Assembly (NCBI GenBank): GCA_017617235.1
Contig: JAFZWQ010000039.1
Span: forward strand, 1-64,000
Reading direction: 5' to 3'
DNA length: 64,000 nucleotides
DNA from: Bacteroidaceae bacterium
GTDB lineage: Bacteria; Bacteroidota; Bacteroidia; Bacteroidales; Bacteroidaceae
The notes beneath the pieces were generated by a model. The model was not told where the DNA came from and ran no database searches. It saw only the letters and a program-made list of their open reading frames with translations. How positions within the stretch are numbered: the stretch's first letter is position 1; each line of letters begins with the position of its first letter. This document shows positions 51,360-60,210 of this stretch, one piece after another. The position numbers and the translations under genes are program-made.

Positions 51360-54300
51360 GACGTTTCCTAATACTTTTTGCCTTCGTGGCAATGCACGTT
51401 CAGCTATTTGCTGAAAATGATAATCTGAAAGAATACCATGGAAAGGTATTCGACGCTGCAAGGAATACGCCAGTAGCTGGTGTGCAGGTACAGGCATACA
51501 ATAATCCGAAGTATGCAGCCATGACCGACGAGCAGGGCGAATACACTATCAAACTGCCGGCGTTTGTTTCCTCTTTGATATTTAGAGGCGACGGTTATAC
51601 GCTGGTTCAGCAGCCCTTGGGTAAAGAACAGAAGGTGCAGGATGTAAAGATGTATTCGTCGAAGTTCGCGGAAATCTATAATGTGCAGACATCGGCAATA
51701 TCACGTAAAACAACACTTGCCACTTATGATAACAACGACATCAGTATCGACAACCAGATACAACGAAACCTTGGAGGCGACATGCTTACCACTATGCGCA
51801 GTGGTCAACCTGGTCAGGGCGTAAAGATGCTGATGAATGGTATTAATTCGCTTAATGCCAATGCACAGCCCCTTGTTATCGTTGATGGTGTGATACAGAA
51901 TATGCAGCTTAATTCACCCTCGCTTCACGATGGTTTCTTCAACAACATCCTCACGGGTATTATGGTCGAGGATATCGAGCGCATTTCCGTACTTAAGAAT
52001 GGAACAGCCATTTATGGCGCTAAGGGTGCTAATGGCGTGGTCATCATCGAGACCAAGCGTAATAAATCCATGGCTACGAAGATTGATGTCAGCATAGGTG
52101 GCAGTTACGAGCTTACACCGAAGATGCCTTCAATGATGAACGCCAATGAATACCGCATTTATGCTTCCGAACTCATTGGAACCACGGGAAGCACGGCTAA
52201 TTCCTTCAAATTCCTGCAGACCGATCCCAACTACTATTATTATAATATGTATCACAGCAACACCGATTGGAACGACCATATCTATCGCGAAGCCTTCACG
52301 CAAAACTACAGCATAAACGTGCAGGGTGGTGATGATGTTGCCAATTACAACCTTTCGGTGGGCTATGCAAATTCCGATGCTACCATCAAGGAGTTCTCGT
52401 TCCAACGCTTCAATCTGCGTTTGAATTCCGACATCAATCTTGCCCGTAACGTCAAAGCTCGTTTCGATGCTTCCTATTCCGACGTCACTCGTGATTTGCG
52501 AGACGATGGTGTAAAAGACAACGTCACCACGGGCATCATCTCATCTCCATCGTTGCTCGGACTCATTAAATCGCCGTTCCTTTCGCCATACGCCTACGAT
52601 ACCAATGGACATCTTTCGCGCTATCTTGCCGAAGCCGATGACTATCTGTCCGACGTCGTTACACCGCGTAGCGATTACACCACGTCTTTGGCCAACCCGC
52701 TTTCCATCCTTGAAAACGGTGATGGTACAAACAAGAACTATTTTGGTAATCGTATTGTAAATCTCTCCATCACACCCACATGGGACATTAACAAACATTG
52801 GCGTGTTGCCAATCAGTTTGCTTTCCAGCTTGTGAATACCGACGAGAATTATTACCTGCCTACAAATGGTGTTCCTTCTTACGATGTAAAGAACATTGGA
52901 ACGGTTGATAATAGCGCCAGTGCGCTCGCTGGTCGTCAGATAACCATAATGAACGACCTCTATGGTACGTATAAGCTAAACCTCAACGGTCATAACCTTG
53001 ATGCACGAGGCGGATTCCGTTATCTGCGCGATACTTATCGTCTGAATACGCAAATCGGTTATAACACCGGTAACGACAAGACACCGAACATGAGCAGTTC
53101 GCTGCAGTACAAGCAAACCGATGGTCTCGACACCAAGGATGTATCACTTACTTATTACCTTACTGCTGATTATAACTATGCCGAACGCTATTACCTTTCT
53201 GCTGCTGTTGCTATGGACGGTTCCAGCAAGTTCGGAGTCGATGCTAAGGAGGGCGTGAAGATTGGCAACTATGCCTTCGGTTTCTTCCCCTCGGTGCAGG
53301 CAGCATGGGTGCTCACCAACGAGAAATGGTTCCGGCCTACGCGCGGTGTCAATTGTCTGAAACTGAACCTTGGTTTCGACCTTGTTGGTAACGATGACAT
53401 AAGCAGTATTGCCTCGCGCACATACTTCACGGCTGGTCGCGTGCTTAACAGCATCTCTGGACTTTCGATGGCCAATATTGGAAACACCAGGTTGCAGTGG
53501 GAAACTACAGCGCGTTTCACCGCGGGTTTGCAGGCTTCCTTCTGGGACAACCGCATTTGGGCGGCATTCAATGTCTTCAGAAGTCACACCCACAATCTGC
53601 TGTCTCTCGGCACCCTGTCCTATGTTTCGGGTCTTGAGACAAACTGGGTTAACGACGGAAGTTTGGATAATCATGGATTCGATTTCAGCACAAACATCAA
53701 ACTATTGGCCATCAAGGATTGGACATGGGATCTTAGTGCCAGTCTGGGTCATTATAGGAATGAAATCGCCAGTTTGCCTTCGGGACGCAATGAGATGACC
53801 ACTGAACTCTACGGTGCTACCATCCTCAATCGTGTGGGGTTGCCAGCCGGACAGTTCTATGGCTACAAGACCGCTGGTGTATTCTCTTCTGCAGCTGAGG
53901 CTTCTGCAGCAGGCCTTTACCAGCTCAGCGAGACGGGTGCTCCCCTTTATTTCACCGCTGGCGACATGCACTTCGTAGACACGAATGGCGACAACTGCAT
54001 AGATTCCAAGGATATGCAGGTCATCGGTGACCCCAATCCCGACATCTATGGAAACTTTGGAACCAAGCTGACATGGCGCAACCTCTCTTTGTCGGCTTCG
54101 TTCAACTACTCTTTGGGCGGCGACATCTACAACTATCAGCGCAGTATCCTCGAGTCAGGTTCCTACTTCTATAACCAGACGACAGCTATGCTGGCACGAT
54201 GGAGACATGATGGTCAGCAGACCAATATTCCCCGTGCTTCGTTCCTCGATGAAATGGGTAATAGCCGCTTCTCCGACCGTTGGATTGAGGATGGCAGCTA

Positions 54301-54526
54301 CCTTAAACTGAAGAATATTACCCTCAGTTATCGCATTCCCATCAGCCATACCTATTTGAAAGGTCTCACTGTTTGGGCTGCGGCCAACAACCTCTTCACC
54401 GTTACGAAGTATTTGGGTTGCGATCCCGAGTTCGCACAGTCCAATGCAGTACTGGGAATGGGAATAGACCGCGGTCTTTTGGGTGCAGGACGCAACTTCG
54501 CCCTTGGCCTGAAGATTAACCTGTAA
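51356..54526 (+). CDS. SusC/RagA-family TonB-dependent outer-membrane transporter 2
   Basis: 1056 aa from ATG 51356 (MRRFLILFAFVAMHVQLFAE, a signal peptide); an ATG at 51290 is inside the previous gene. The carboxypeptidase-D-like domain (HGKVFDAARNTPVAGVQVQA) is followed by a plug that keeps QPLVIVDGVIQ and GTAIYGAKGANGVVIIE but lacks a clear LQGRxAG box. Barrel strands run to LGLKINL. It is translationally coupled to the FAS1 lipoprotein upstream, and susD2 follows 34 bp later. Substrate unknown and possibly different from transporter 1, as the plugs differ. Confidence 0.93.
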   Translation: MRRFLILFAFVAMHVQLFAENDNLKEYHGKVFDAARNTPVAGVQVQAYNNPKYAAMTDEQGEYTIKLPAFVSSLIFRGDGYTLVQQPLGKEQKVQDVKMYSSKFAEIYNVQTSAISRKTTLATYDNNDISIDNQIQRNLGGDMLTTMRSGQPGQGVKMLMNGINSLNANAQPLVIVDGVIQNMQLNSPSLHDGFFNNILTGIMVEDIERISVLKNGTAIYGAKGANGVVIIETKRNKSMATKIDVSIGGSYELTPKMPSMMNANEYRIYASELIGTTGSTANSFKFLQTDPNYYYYNMYHSNTDWNDHIYREAFTQNYSINVQGGDDVANYNLSVGYANSDATIKEFSFQRFNLRLNSDINLARNVKARFDASYSDVTRDLRDDGVKDNVTTGIISSPSLLGLIKSPFLSPYAYDTNGHLSRYLAEADDYLSDVVTPRSDYTTSLANPLSILENGDGTNKNYFGNRIVNLSITPTWDINKHWRVANQFAFQLVNTDENYYLPTNGVPSYDVKNIGTVDNSASALAGRQITIMNDLYGTYKLNLNGHNLDARGGFRYLRDTYRLNTQIGYNTGNDKTPNMSSSLQYKQTDGLDTKDVSLTYYLTADYNYAERYYLSAAVAMDGSSKFGVDAKEGVKIGNYAFGFFPSVQAAWVLTNEKWFRPTRGVNCLKLNLGFDLVGNDDISSIASRTYFTAGRVLNSISGLSMANIGNTRLQWETTARFTAGLQASFWDNRIWAAFNVFRSHTHNLLSLGTLSYVSGLETNWVNDGSLDNHGFDFSTNIKLLAIKDWTWDLSASLGHYRNEIASLPSGRNEMTTELYGATILNRVGLPAGQFYGYKTAGVFSSAAEASAAGLYQLSETGAPLYFTAGDMHFVDTNGDNCIDSKDMQVIGDPNPDIYGNFGTKLTWRNLSLSASFNYSLGGDIYNYQRSILESGSYFYNQTTAMLARWRHDGQQTNIPRASFLDEMGNSRFSDRWIEDGSYLKLKNITLSYRIPISHTYLKGLTVWAAANNLFTVTKYLGCDPEFAQSNAVLGMGIDRGLLGAGRNFALGLKINL

Positions 54527-54530
54527 TGAG

Positions 54531-54572
54531 ATGAGAAAAGAGTAAAGTGTAGAATGAAAAATGAAAAATATG
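54531..54572 (+). repeat. Heptamer repeat covering the susD2 start codons
   Basis: ATGAGAA, AAGAGTA, AAGTGTA, GAATGAA, AAATGAA, AAATATG: six units. The last two contain both candidate start codons (54561 and 54570). Confidence 0.85.
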
Positions 54573-56276
54573 AAAAGTAAATATATCTACAGGGCTTTCA
54601 TTGCATTAACACTCCCTCTTTGGGGATTGGGAGGCTTCACGTCGTGTACGGAAGCAGACAGTGACCTCGTGGCTTTCGTTGAGGATAACAACCTCGACAT
54701 GCCAACAGATACCGTCAATTCTCTGATAGGTATCATTGGAAAGTTGCAGCAGATTGCCGACCGCACTGTTCTTTTGGGTGAATTACGTGGCGACCTTACG
54801 TCACTTACCGAACATGCCACGTTGGATTTGCAGGCTATTGCCAATTTTACGGCCGATGCCACAAATCCCTATAACAGCGCACGCGACTATTATGCCGTCA
54901 TTCAGAACTGCAACTATTTCCTGGCCTATGCCGATACGACCCTCGTTAAGCAGGGACGTCGTGTCTTCGAGAAAGAGTATGCCGCAGTGAAGAGTTATCG
55001 TGCCTGGACATACCTTCAGCTTGCCATTAACTACGGTTCCGTGCCCTTCTATACGAAACCCTTGCTCGCCGAGAAGGATGCACAACCCTCGCTCTTCCCC
55101 TTCTACGATGTTACGCAGATTGCCAATTACTTTATTGATGATCTGGCTCCCTACGTGGATACGGACTATCCAGCTTATGGAAGCATCGGCAATATGTTTT
55201 CTTCGGACTTTTATCTCCCTGTTCGTGTTGTACTCGGCGATCTTTGCCTTTGGGCCGGTCGTTACCGCGAGGCTGCCAAGTATTACCACGACTTCCTTAC
55301 CAAGCAGGGTGATACTCATCCAACATACGCCAGCACCATTGAATGGGGTACCTTCGAGTTCAATTCGATTATGGACAGCTATGCCTCTCAGTTCTCTACT
55401 TCGTACAGCGAGACGCTTTCCATCATCCCCATGGAGACTAGCGAGTACGATGGTACAGTTTCTCGTTTGAACGATATATTTAACTCCACCGAACGCAACA
55501 ACTATTACTATCAGGCTACTCATTCAACCGCATACGATGAACTTTCGCAAAGCCAGCAGTACACCCTTGTCTATAACGACCCTGTAACACTGCTGCCCGA
55601 TACCGTATATGCGTCCGACACCATACATTATGAAAGCGATATGTATCGTGGCGACCTTCGCATGAGCAGTATCTACAGACTGCGCACCCAACCCACAGCC
55701 TCAACAACACAGTCGTCCCTGCGCCAGACCTGTCAGAAATATCGTGTCAGTGGCACCGACAAATTTCTCTCATACGTTTGTCTCTACCGTGTACAGTATG
55801 TTTATTTGCGTTTTGCCGAGGCATTGAACCGTGCAGGTTTCCCACAGTCGGCCTTTGCCGTACTCAAATACGGACTTTGGAAGGATAATATCGAGAAGTA
55901 TATCTCCGAGGCAGAACGTACGGAGGCTGGCGATCTCCTCTCCTTCAACCAGTATGTTTTCCTGCGCGAGAACACCTTGGGCATACACTCACGCGGTTGT
56001 GGCAGTGCCAATGCCGACTCTACCTACGTTATCCCTCAACTTGCTACGAAGGCTGATAGCATCCTCTATGTGGAAGACCGCATTTGCGATGAAATGGCAT
56101 TGGAGACTGCAGCCGAGGGACAACGCTTCCCCGATCTCATGCGATTGGCTATGCATCGTAACGACCCGACCTTCCTAGCTGCAAAGGTGGCCAGACGTAA
56201 CGGCGCAGCCAATGTCGATACCAAACTTTACACTCGACTTTCGACGAAAAATAATTGGTATTTGCCTCTGGAATAG
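54561..56276 (+). CDS. SusD/RagB-family surface lipoprotein 2
   Basis: 571 aa (568 if ATG 54570 is used). Lipobox FTSC (Cys ~29) then TEADSDLVAF. SusD-like helical pairs (YNSARDYYAVIQNCNYFLAY, 'YAAVKSYRAWTYLQLAINYG', PVRVVLGDLCLWAGRYREAA) and a C-terminal block 'DRICDEMALETAAEGQRFPD' replacing the usual ELxxEGxRWxD. It is a more diverged SusD than the first. It partners with SusC 2. The 137-bp gap that follows contains a weak hairpin and the promoter of the next gene. Confidence 0.9.
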   Translation: MKNMKSKYIYRAFIALTLPLWGLGGFTSCTEADSDLVAFVEDNNLDMPTDTVNSLIGIIGKLQQIADRTVLLGELRGDLTSLTEHATLDLQAIANFTADATNPYNSARDYYAVIQNCNYFLAYADTTLVKQGRRVFEKEYAAVKSYRAWTYLQLAINYGSVPFYTKPLLAEKDAQPSLFPFYDVTQIANYFIDDLAPYVDTDYPAYGSIGNMFSSDFYLPVRVVLGDLCLWAGRYREAAKYYHDFLTKQGDTHPTYASTIEWGTFEFNSIMDSYASQFSTSYSETLSIIPMETSEYDGTVSRLNDIFNSTERNNYYYQATHSTAYDELSQSQQYTLVYNDPVTLLPDTVYASDTIHYESDMYRGDLRMSSIYRLRTQPTASTTQSSLRQTCQKYRVSGTDKFLSYVCLYRVQYVYLRFAEALNRAGFPQSAFAVLKYGLWKDNIEKYISEAERTEAGDLLSFNQYVFLRENTLGIHSRGCGSANADSTYVIPQLATKADSILYVEDRICDEMALETAAEGQRFPDLMRLAMHRNDPTFLAAKVARRNGAANVDTKLYTRLSTKNNWYLPLE

Positions 56277-56350
56277 GCCTTAATCGGTATGTGCAACATT
56301 ATCGCAAGGAGATGAGACATTCTCGCGAATGATATATTGTAATAAAGTCG

Positions 56351-56358
56351 TAATTTTG
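56351..56358 (+). promoter_or_regulatory. Promoter -7 box of the giant secreted protein gene
   Basis: TAATTTTG matches TAnnTTTG. ATG 56414 is 55 nt downstream, a longer leader than most in the window. No TTTG at the usual -33 distance. Confidence 0.5.
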
Positions 56359-56413
56359 CAACCGAACAATCAACACAACCTAATAAACTAACACAATTAA
56401 AAACCTTAAAAGT

Positions 56414-59400
56414 ATGAAAAAAATCTACTTGACAATGGTCGCTGCTTTGTTGGGCGCAAGCTCATTATGGGCACAGACCACAATTGCAACTCTGGGTTTT
56501 GAGTCAGGCGATGAAAAGGGTAAAAGTTCTGCTTATGCCCTGACTCCTGGTCTGAGTGCATTTGGTGACTGGGTAAACGTTAAGGAAGATGACGTATGGA
56601 ATGAACAGTACACCGAAGACAAGAAGTCTGGTGAGTTCTCCCTTTTCGCCCAGAACGATTTTGAAGCAGGTAACTCTTGGGACCGCGGTTTCAAGATTGC
56701 TAAGCTTCCTATCAAGGAGAACACTCCTTATCGTGTAAGCTTCTGGATTAAGGCTGAGCCCACCTACACCGATGAGACCGGCATAAAGAACACCAGCCTT
56801 ACCTCTTGGCTCTCTCAGGGTATCGAGAACTTCGACAAGAGCATCTGTACCCCTTCGGGTTTCAACTATGGTGTTCAGATGACCAGTGGACTGACTGGCG
56901 AATGGCAGCGCATCTCATTTGTTTCCTATTATACAAATGCCGATGTCCTGAACAACATTATCGCCGATCAGAGCTGGGTAGGTAATGCAGAATTCCCCGA
57001 AGAATTCGGTGGCGACGGTACACAGACCTATGCTGAGTTCTTCGACCACAAATTGCCTAACGAGTTCTTCCTCATCATCAACATGTTCAGCCCCACAACT
57101 TATGTTTTGGATGACATTAAGGTGGAAGAAGGCGTTACCTTTAATGCTGCTACTTTCTCACCCACCGCACAAGCCATCAAGCTTGACTTTGGTTATCAGA
57201 CCAACATTGCCAATCTGGCCAATGACAACAATGGCTCCTTCTCACTCGATCCTTCTTGCGTGACCGTAACCATCAATGGTACTCCTGCTGAAGTTGAATT
57301 CGTGGAAGGTAAGAGCGACGGTTTCCTCTATGTGTTCCTGACAGAAGACACCATGATTGAGGACGAAGATGAAGTTCGCGTTAGCTTCACTCCTGCCGAG
57401 GATTGTCCTATCGTATATCCCACCGACCGTCGTCCCAGCTCTGACATTGAGGGCGAGATGAAGGTTCTGGGCTTCCAGAACGAGGTTGCTTACCTTGTTG
57501 ATAATATCGATGCACTTCCCTCTGTATGGTCGCCTGCTGTAATGGTAAGCAGTGTTCCTGAGAACGAGAGCTTCGAAATTGATCCTGCCACATTCAAGAA
57601 CATCGCTGTTACATACGATAAGCCTCTGAGCCTCACATACGCTTCTGCTACTCTGGCATGGAAGGATAATTTCGGTGATAATACATTGGATCTCACGAAA
57701 GCTATGACCCTCAGCGAGGACGGTAAGACCATTAATACGGCTGTTTCCGATTTGGCTAATGGCGAATATACCTTTACGCTTTCTGGTGTTTCCAACAGCT
57801 ATGAAGTTGCTTGTGAGGGCGATCAGGTTATTACCTTCGCTGTAGGTCCCGACACGGATACTTCTATTTCCGAGGTTGTCTACAGCACCAACGAGACCTT
57901 TGCAAATACGGCAAACGGCACATTCCCTGTGGGATGGTTGGCTAATGACAACGGAACCATCCACCAGTACGGTCTGACCGACAATGGTGAGGTTTGGAAC
58001 TACAACTGGGGTGGTAACGTAGGTGGCGGTGGCTGCCGTGCCATGACTGGCTATAGTGGTGACCTCAACGGTGCTGCTATCTATTGGCGTTCTATGAACG
58101 GTTCCAACACCCTGGGTACACTGACCTATGGTGAACAGGTTAAGGATTATGTCCTCGGCGATGGTTCTATCGATCCCGAGATGCCCGAAGGCATTTCTCT
58201 CCAGCTCGATGCCCGCAAGTACCAGATTACCATCCGCATGTGTGCATGGAAGAACCTCAATGGTAATACAGATGCTATTAATGTAGAAAACGCTCCTAAG
58301 TACGACTTCACCCTCGAAGACCTGAACGGTAACGTTTACGCTCGCTTCAAGGACGTTATTGCTATGCCTAATGTGAACGGTGCACAGAACATGGCTGTTA
58401 CTGGTGTAACACGTTCTGTAACAGACTTCACCGTGGACAAGGCTGGCTACTACATGCTGAAGTTCTCTACCACTCAGCCCAATGGTGAATACCTGCTCGG
58501 TGGTGTTGACCTCATCACCATGCCCTCTAAGGCTGCTTACTGGAAGCAACAGCTTGCTGCTGCTGTCGAGGCTGCCGAAGCTATCCTCGAGGAGGCAGAA
58601 GACGAGATGTACGATGGTGAAACCAAGACCGCTTTCATGGCTGCTATCAACAACGCAGAGAACGGTCACTTTACCTCTCCTTCTGAAATTACCGCTATCA
58701 TTGCCGAGTTGGAAGCTCTTGGTGCCAAGATGCAGGCTCGCGTTAACAATATCAATGCCTTCGACGAGGCTCTTATCAATGCTTCTAATGCATATGCAGA
58801 ACTCGACGGTAAGTATCTCGAGTCCGAGATTGCCATCAATGCTCAGACCATGCTCGATGCTTACGAGAACACCAATCCTTCTGACCTCAGCGACGAAGAA
58901 CTGGCCGAGGTAACTCCGAAACTTGTCACCGCTGCTGCTCAGCTGGCAAACGTGAAGAGTGTAACCGACATCCTCGCATGGCGTGGTTACAAGGCCTTCC
59001 AGGTGGCTAATCAGCTGGGTGTAGAGTCTTCTGAGAAGTACGATGCTCTGAACTTGGTTGAGGACAACGACGCTGTAGTGGAAAACTGCAACGTTGCTAC
59101 AACGATTGCCCTCTATACGAAACTTGCCGAGAATCCCACTCTCTTGGAAGGTGATCCCGATGACTTCATACCGTACGAGGATGAGGTAGAACCCAACAAA
59201 CTGAAGACCACCGTTAACTACGACGCTGGCACGAAGATTGTTGTCGATGGCGAATATACCGATATGACTGGCGAGGAAGTTGCCGCCTGCGGTATCGATT
59301 TCACCAGCCTCGTGAAGAACCCGCGCTTCTACACCTACACCACAGACGGTAGTGCTCCTCTGCAGGACAACACCGTAGTAGGCTGGATGTGCGAACAGTA

Positions 59401-60079
59401 CGAAGGCGGTAGTGTTCACCTTGCAAACAATGCTTCTGCAACGGCTGAGAACCCCGTCATCACCAGCGCTATCAACTCTTATGCAAATGGTTCTGAGTAC
59501 AAGTTCTATCAGGTAATCGAGAACGCTCCCGTAGGTATCTACGATGTATACTTCGCTACTCGTACGGCTATCAAGAACCAGGCTGATCCTGAGACCGAGG
59601 TTGTAGGCGTCTTCAATGCTATGAACGACGAGACCGGTATCTGGGATAAGTACATCTTTGCTCAGGTTGACGACGAAGAGCCCATCATGGCTCCCTTCGC
59701 AGCAGGTAGTTCTTGGTTCGGTCACCCGACCGTTATTCCTCAGGTAACAGTGAAGGAAGGTCAGAAACTGACCATCGGTGTTATCGAGCACCTCGTATCT
59801 GGTAAGGCTTCCGGTCACGACTATGCTGCCACCGACTTCTGGAACACCAATACCTTCGCAGGCGAGGCTCGCATGTACTTCGTTGCTCCTCTCGCAGGCT
59901 ACGACTATGCAGCTGCTGCCAAGGCTCTGGCCGATGGTATCGACAAGACCAACACTGCTTCATCTGCTCGCATCGTCAGCATCTACAGCGTCAGCGGTGC
60001 TCGTATGAGCCAGATGCAGAAGGGCGTGAACATCGTTAAGCGTGTCGATGGTACTGTCAGCAAGGTTCTCGTGAAGTAA
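56414..60079 (+). CDS. Giant secreted multidomain protein with T9SS-type tail
   Basis: 1221 aa. Signal peptide ~1-20 (KKIYLTMVAALLGASSLWAQ). Region ~20-250 looks like a carbohydrate-binding jelly-roll (FESGDEKG..., TPYRVSFWIKAEPTY, TYVLDDIKVEEG). Region ~255-500 is Ig-like with Asp/Glu-rich loops. Region ~500-710 may be a second jelly-roll (GTFPVGWLANDNG, GYYMLKFSTTQPNGEYLLGG). Region ~715-880 is helical and FIVAR-like (KQQLAAAVEAAEAILEEAED). A further beta-sandwich runs ~960-1170. The end 'RIVSIYSVSGARMSQMQKGV', then NIVKR...VLVK, is a T9SS tail variant. No catalytic site seen. Probably the surface or released binding protein of this locus. Marked bias to GCT/TCT codons suggests high expression. 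Confidence 0.8.
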   Translation: MKKIYLTMVAALLGASSLWAQTTIATLGFESGDEKGKSSAYALTPGLSAFGDWVNVKEDDVWNEQYTEDKKSGEFSLFAQNDFEAGNSWDRGFKIAKLPIKENTPYRVSFWIKAEPTYTDETGIKNTSLTSWLSQGIENFDKSICTPSGFNYGVQMTSGLTGEWQRISFVSYYTNADVLNNIIADQSWVGNAEFPEEFGGDGTQTYAEFFDHKLPNEFFLIINMFSPTTYVLDDIKVEEGVTFNAATFSPTAQAIKLDFGYQTNIANLANDNNGSFSLDPSCVTVTINGTPAEVEFVEGKSDGFLYVFLTEDTMIEDEDEVRVSFTPAEDCPIVYPTDRRPSSDIEGEMKVLGFQNEVAYLVDNIDALPSVWSPAVMVSSVPENESFEIDPATFKNIAVTYDKPLSLTYASATLAWKDNFGDNTLDLTKAMTLSEDGKTINTAVSDLANGEYTFTLSGVSNSYEVACEGDQVITFAVGPDTDTSISEVVYSTNETFANTANGTFPVGWLANDNGTIHQYGLTDNGEVWNYNWGGNVGGGGCRAMTGYSGDLNGAAIYWRSMNGSNTLGTLTYGEQVKDYVLGDGSIDPEMPEGISLQLDARKYQITIRMCAWKNLNGNTDAINVENAPKYDFTLEDLNGNVYARFKDVIAMPNVNGAQNMAVTGVTRSVTDFTVDKAGYYMLKFSTTQPNGEYLLGGVDLITMPSKAAYWKQQLAAAVEAAEAILEEAEDEMYDGETKTAFMAAINNAENGHFTSPSEITAIIAELEALGAKMQARVNNINAFDEALINASNAYAELDGKYLESEIAINAQTMLDAYENTNPSDLSDEELAEVTPKLVTAAAQLANVKSVTDILAWRGYKAFQVANQLGVESSEKYDALNLVEDNDAVVENCNVATTIALYTKLAENPTLLEGDPDDFIPYEDEVEPNKLKTTVNYDAGTKIVVDGEYTDMTGEEVAACGIDFTSLVKNPRFYTYTTDGSAPLQDNTVVGWMCEQYEGGSVHLANNASATAENPVITSAINSYANGSEYKFYQVIENAPVGIYDVYFATRTAIKNQADPETEVVGVFNAMNDETGIWDKYIFAQVDDEEPIMAPFAAGSSWFGHPTVIPQVTVKEGQKLTIGVIEHLVSGKASGHDYAATDFWNTNTFAGEARMYFVAPLAGYDYAAAAKALADGIDKTNTASSARIVSIYSVSGARMSQMQKGVNIVKRVDGTVSKVLVK

Positions 60080-60099
60080 TTTCACCACTAATTATAGGA

Positions 60100-60128
60100 A
60101 AAAGTGAGGGCAACCCCCTCACTTTTTT
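60100..60128 (+). terminator. Terminator after the giant secreted protein
   Basis: AAAAGTGAGGG (60100-60110) pairs with CCCTCACTTTT (60116-60126), loop CAACC, followed by more T. It separates the Sus locus from the regulator. Confidence 0.88.
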
Positions 60129-60210
60129 CGTTATATGCCTGCCTCCCTCGTCCATAATTGCATGATTTTAATACAAAAGTGTGGTACGTTTGTATTTTTT
60201 GTGTAAATTT

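Noticed and set aside
57242-59818. Long open frame antisense to the giant secreted protein (about 858 codons)
   Set aside because: It lies wholly opposite a well-supported gene with signal peptide and secretion tail, has no recognisable domain, and results from the strongly biased codon use of the sense gene.
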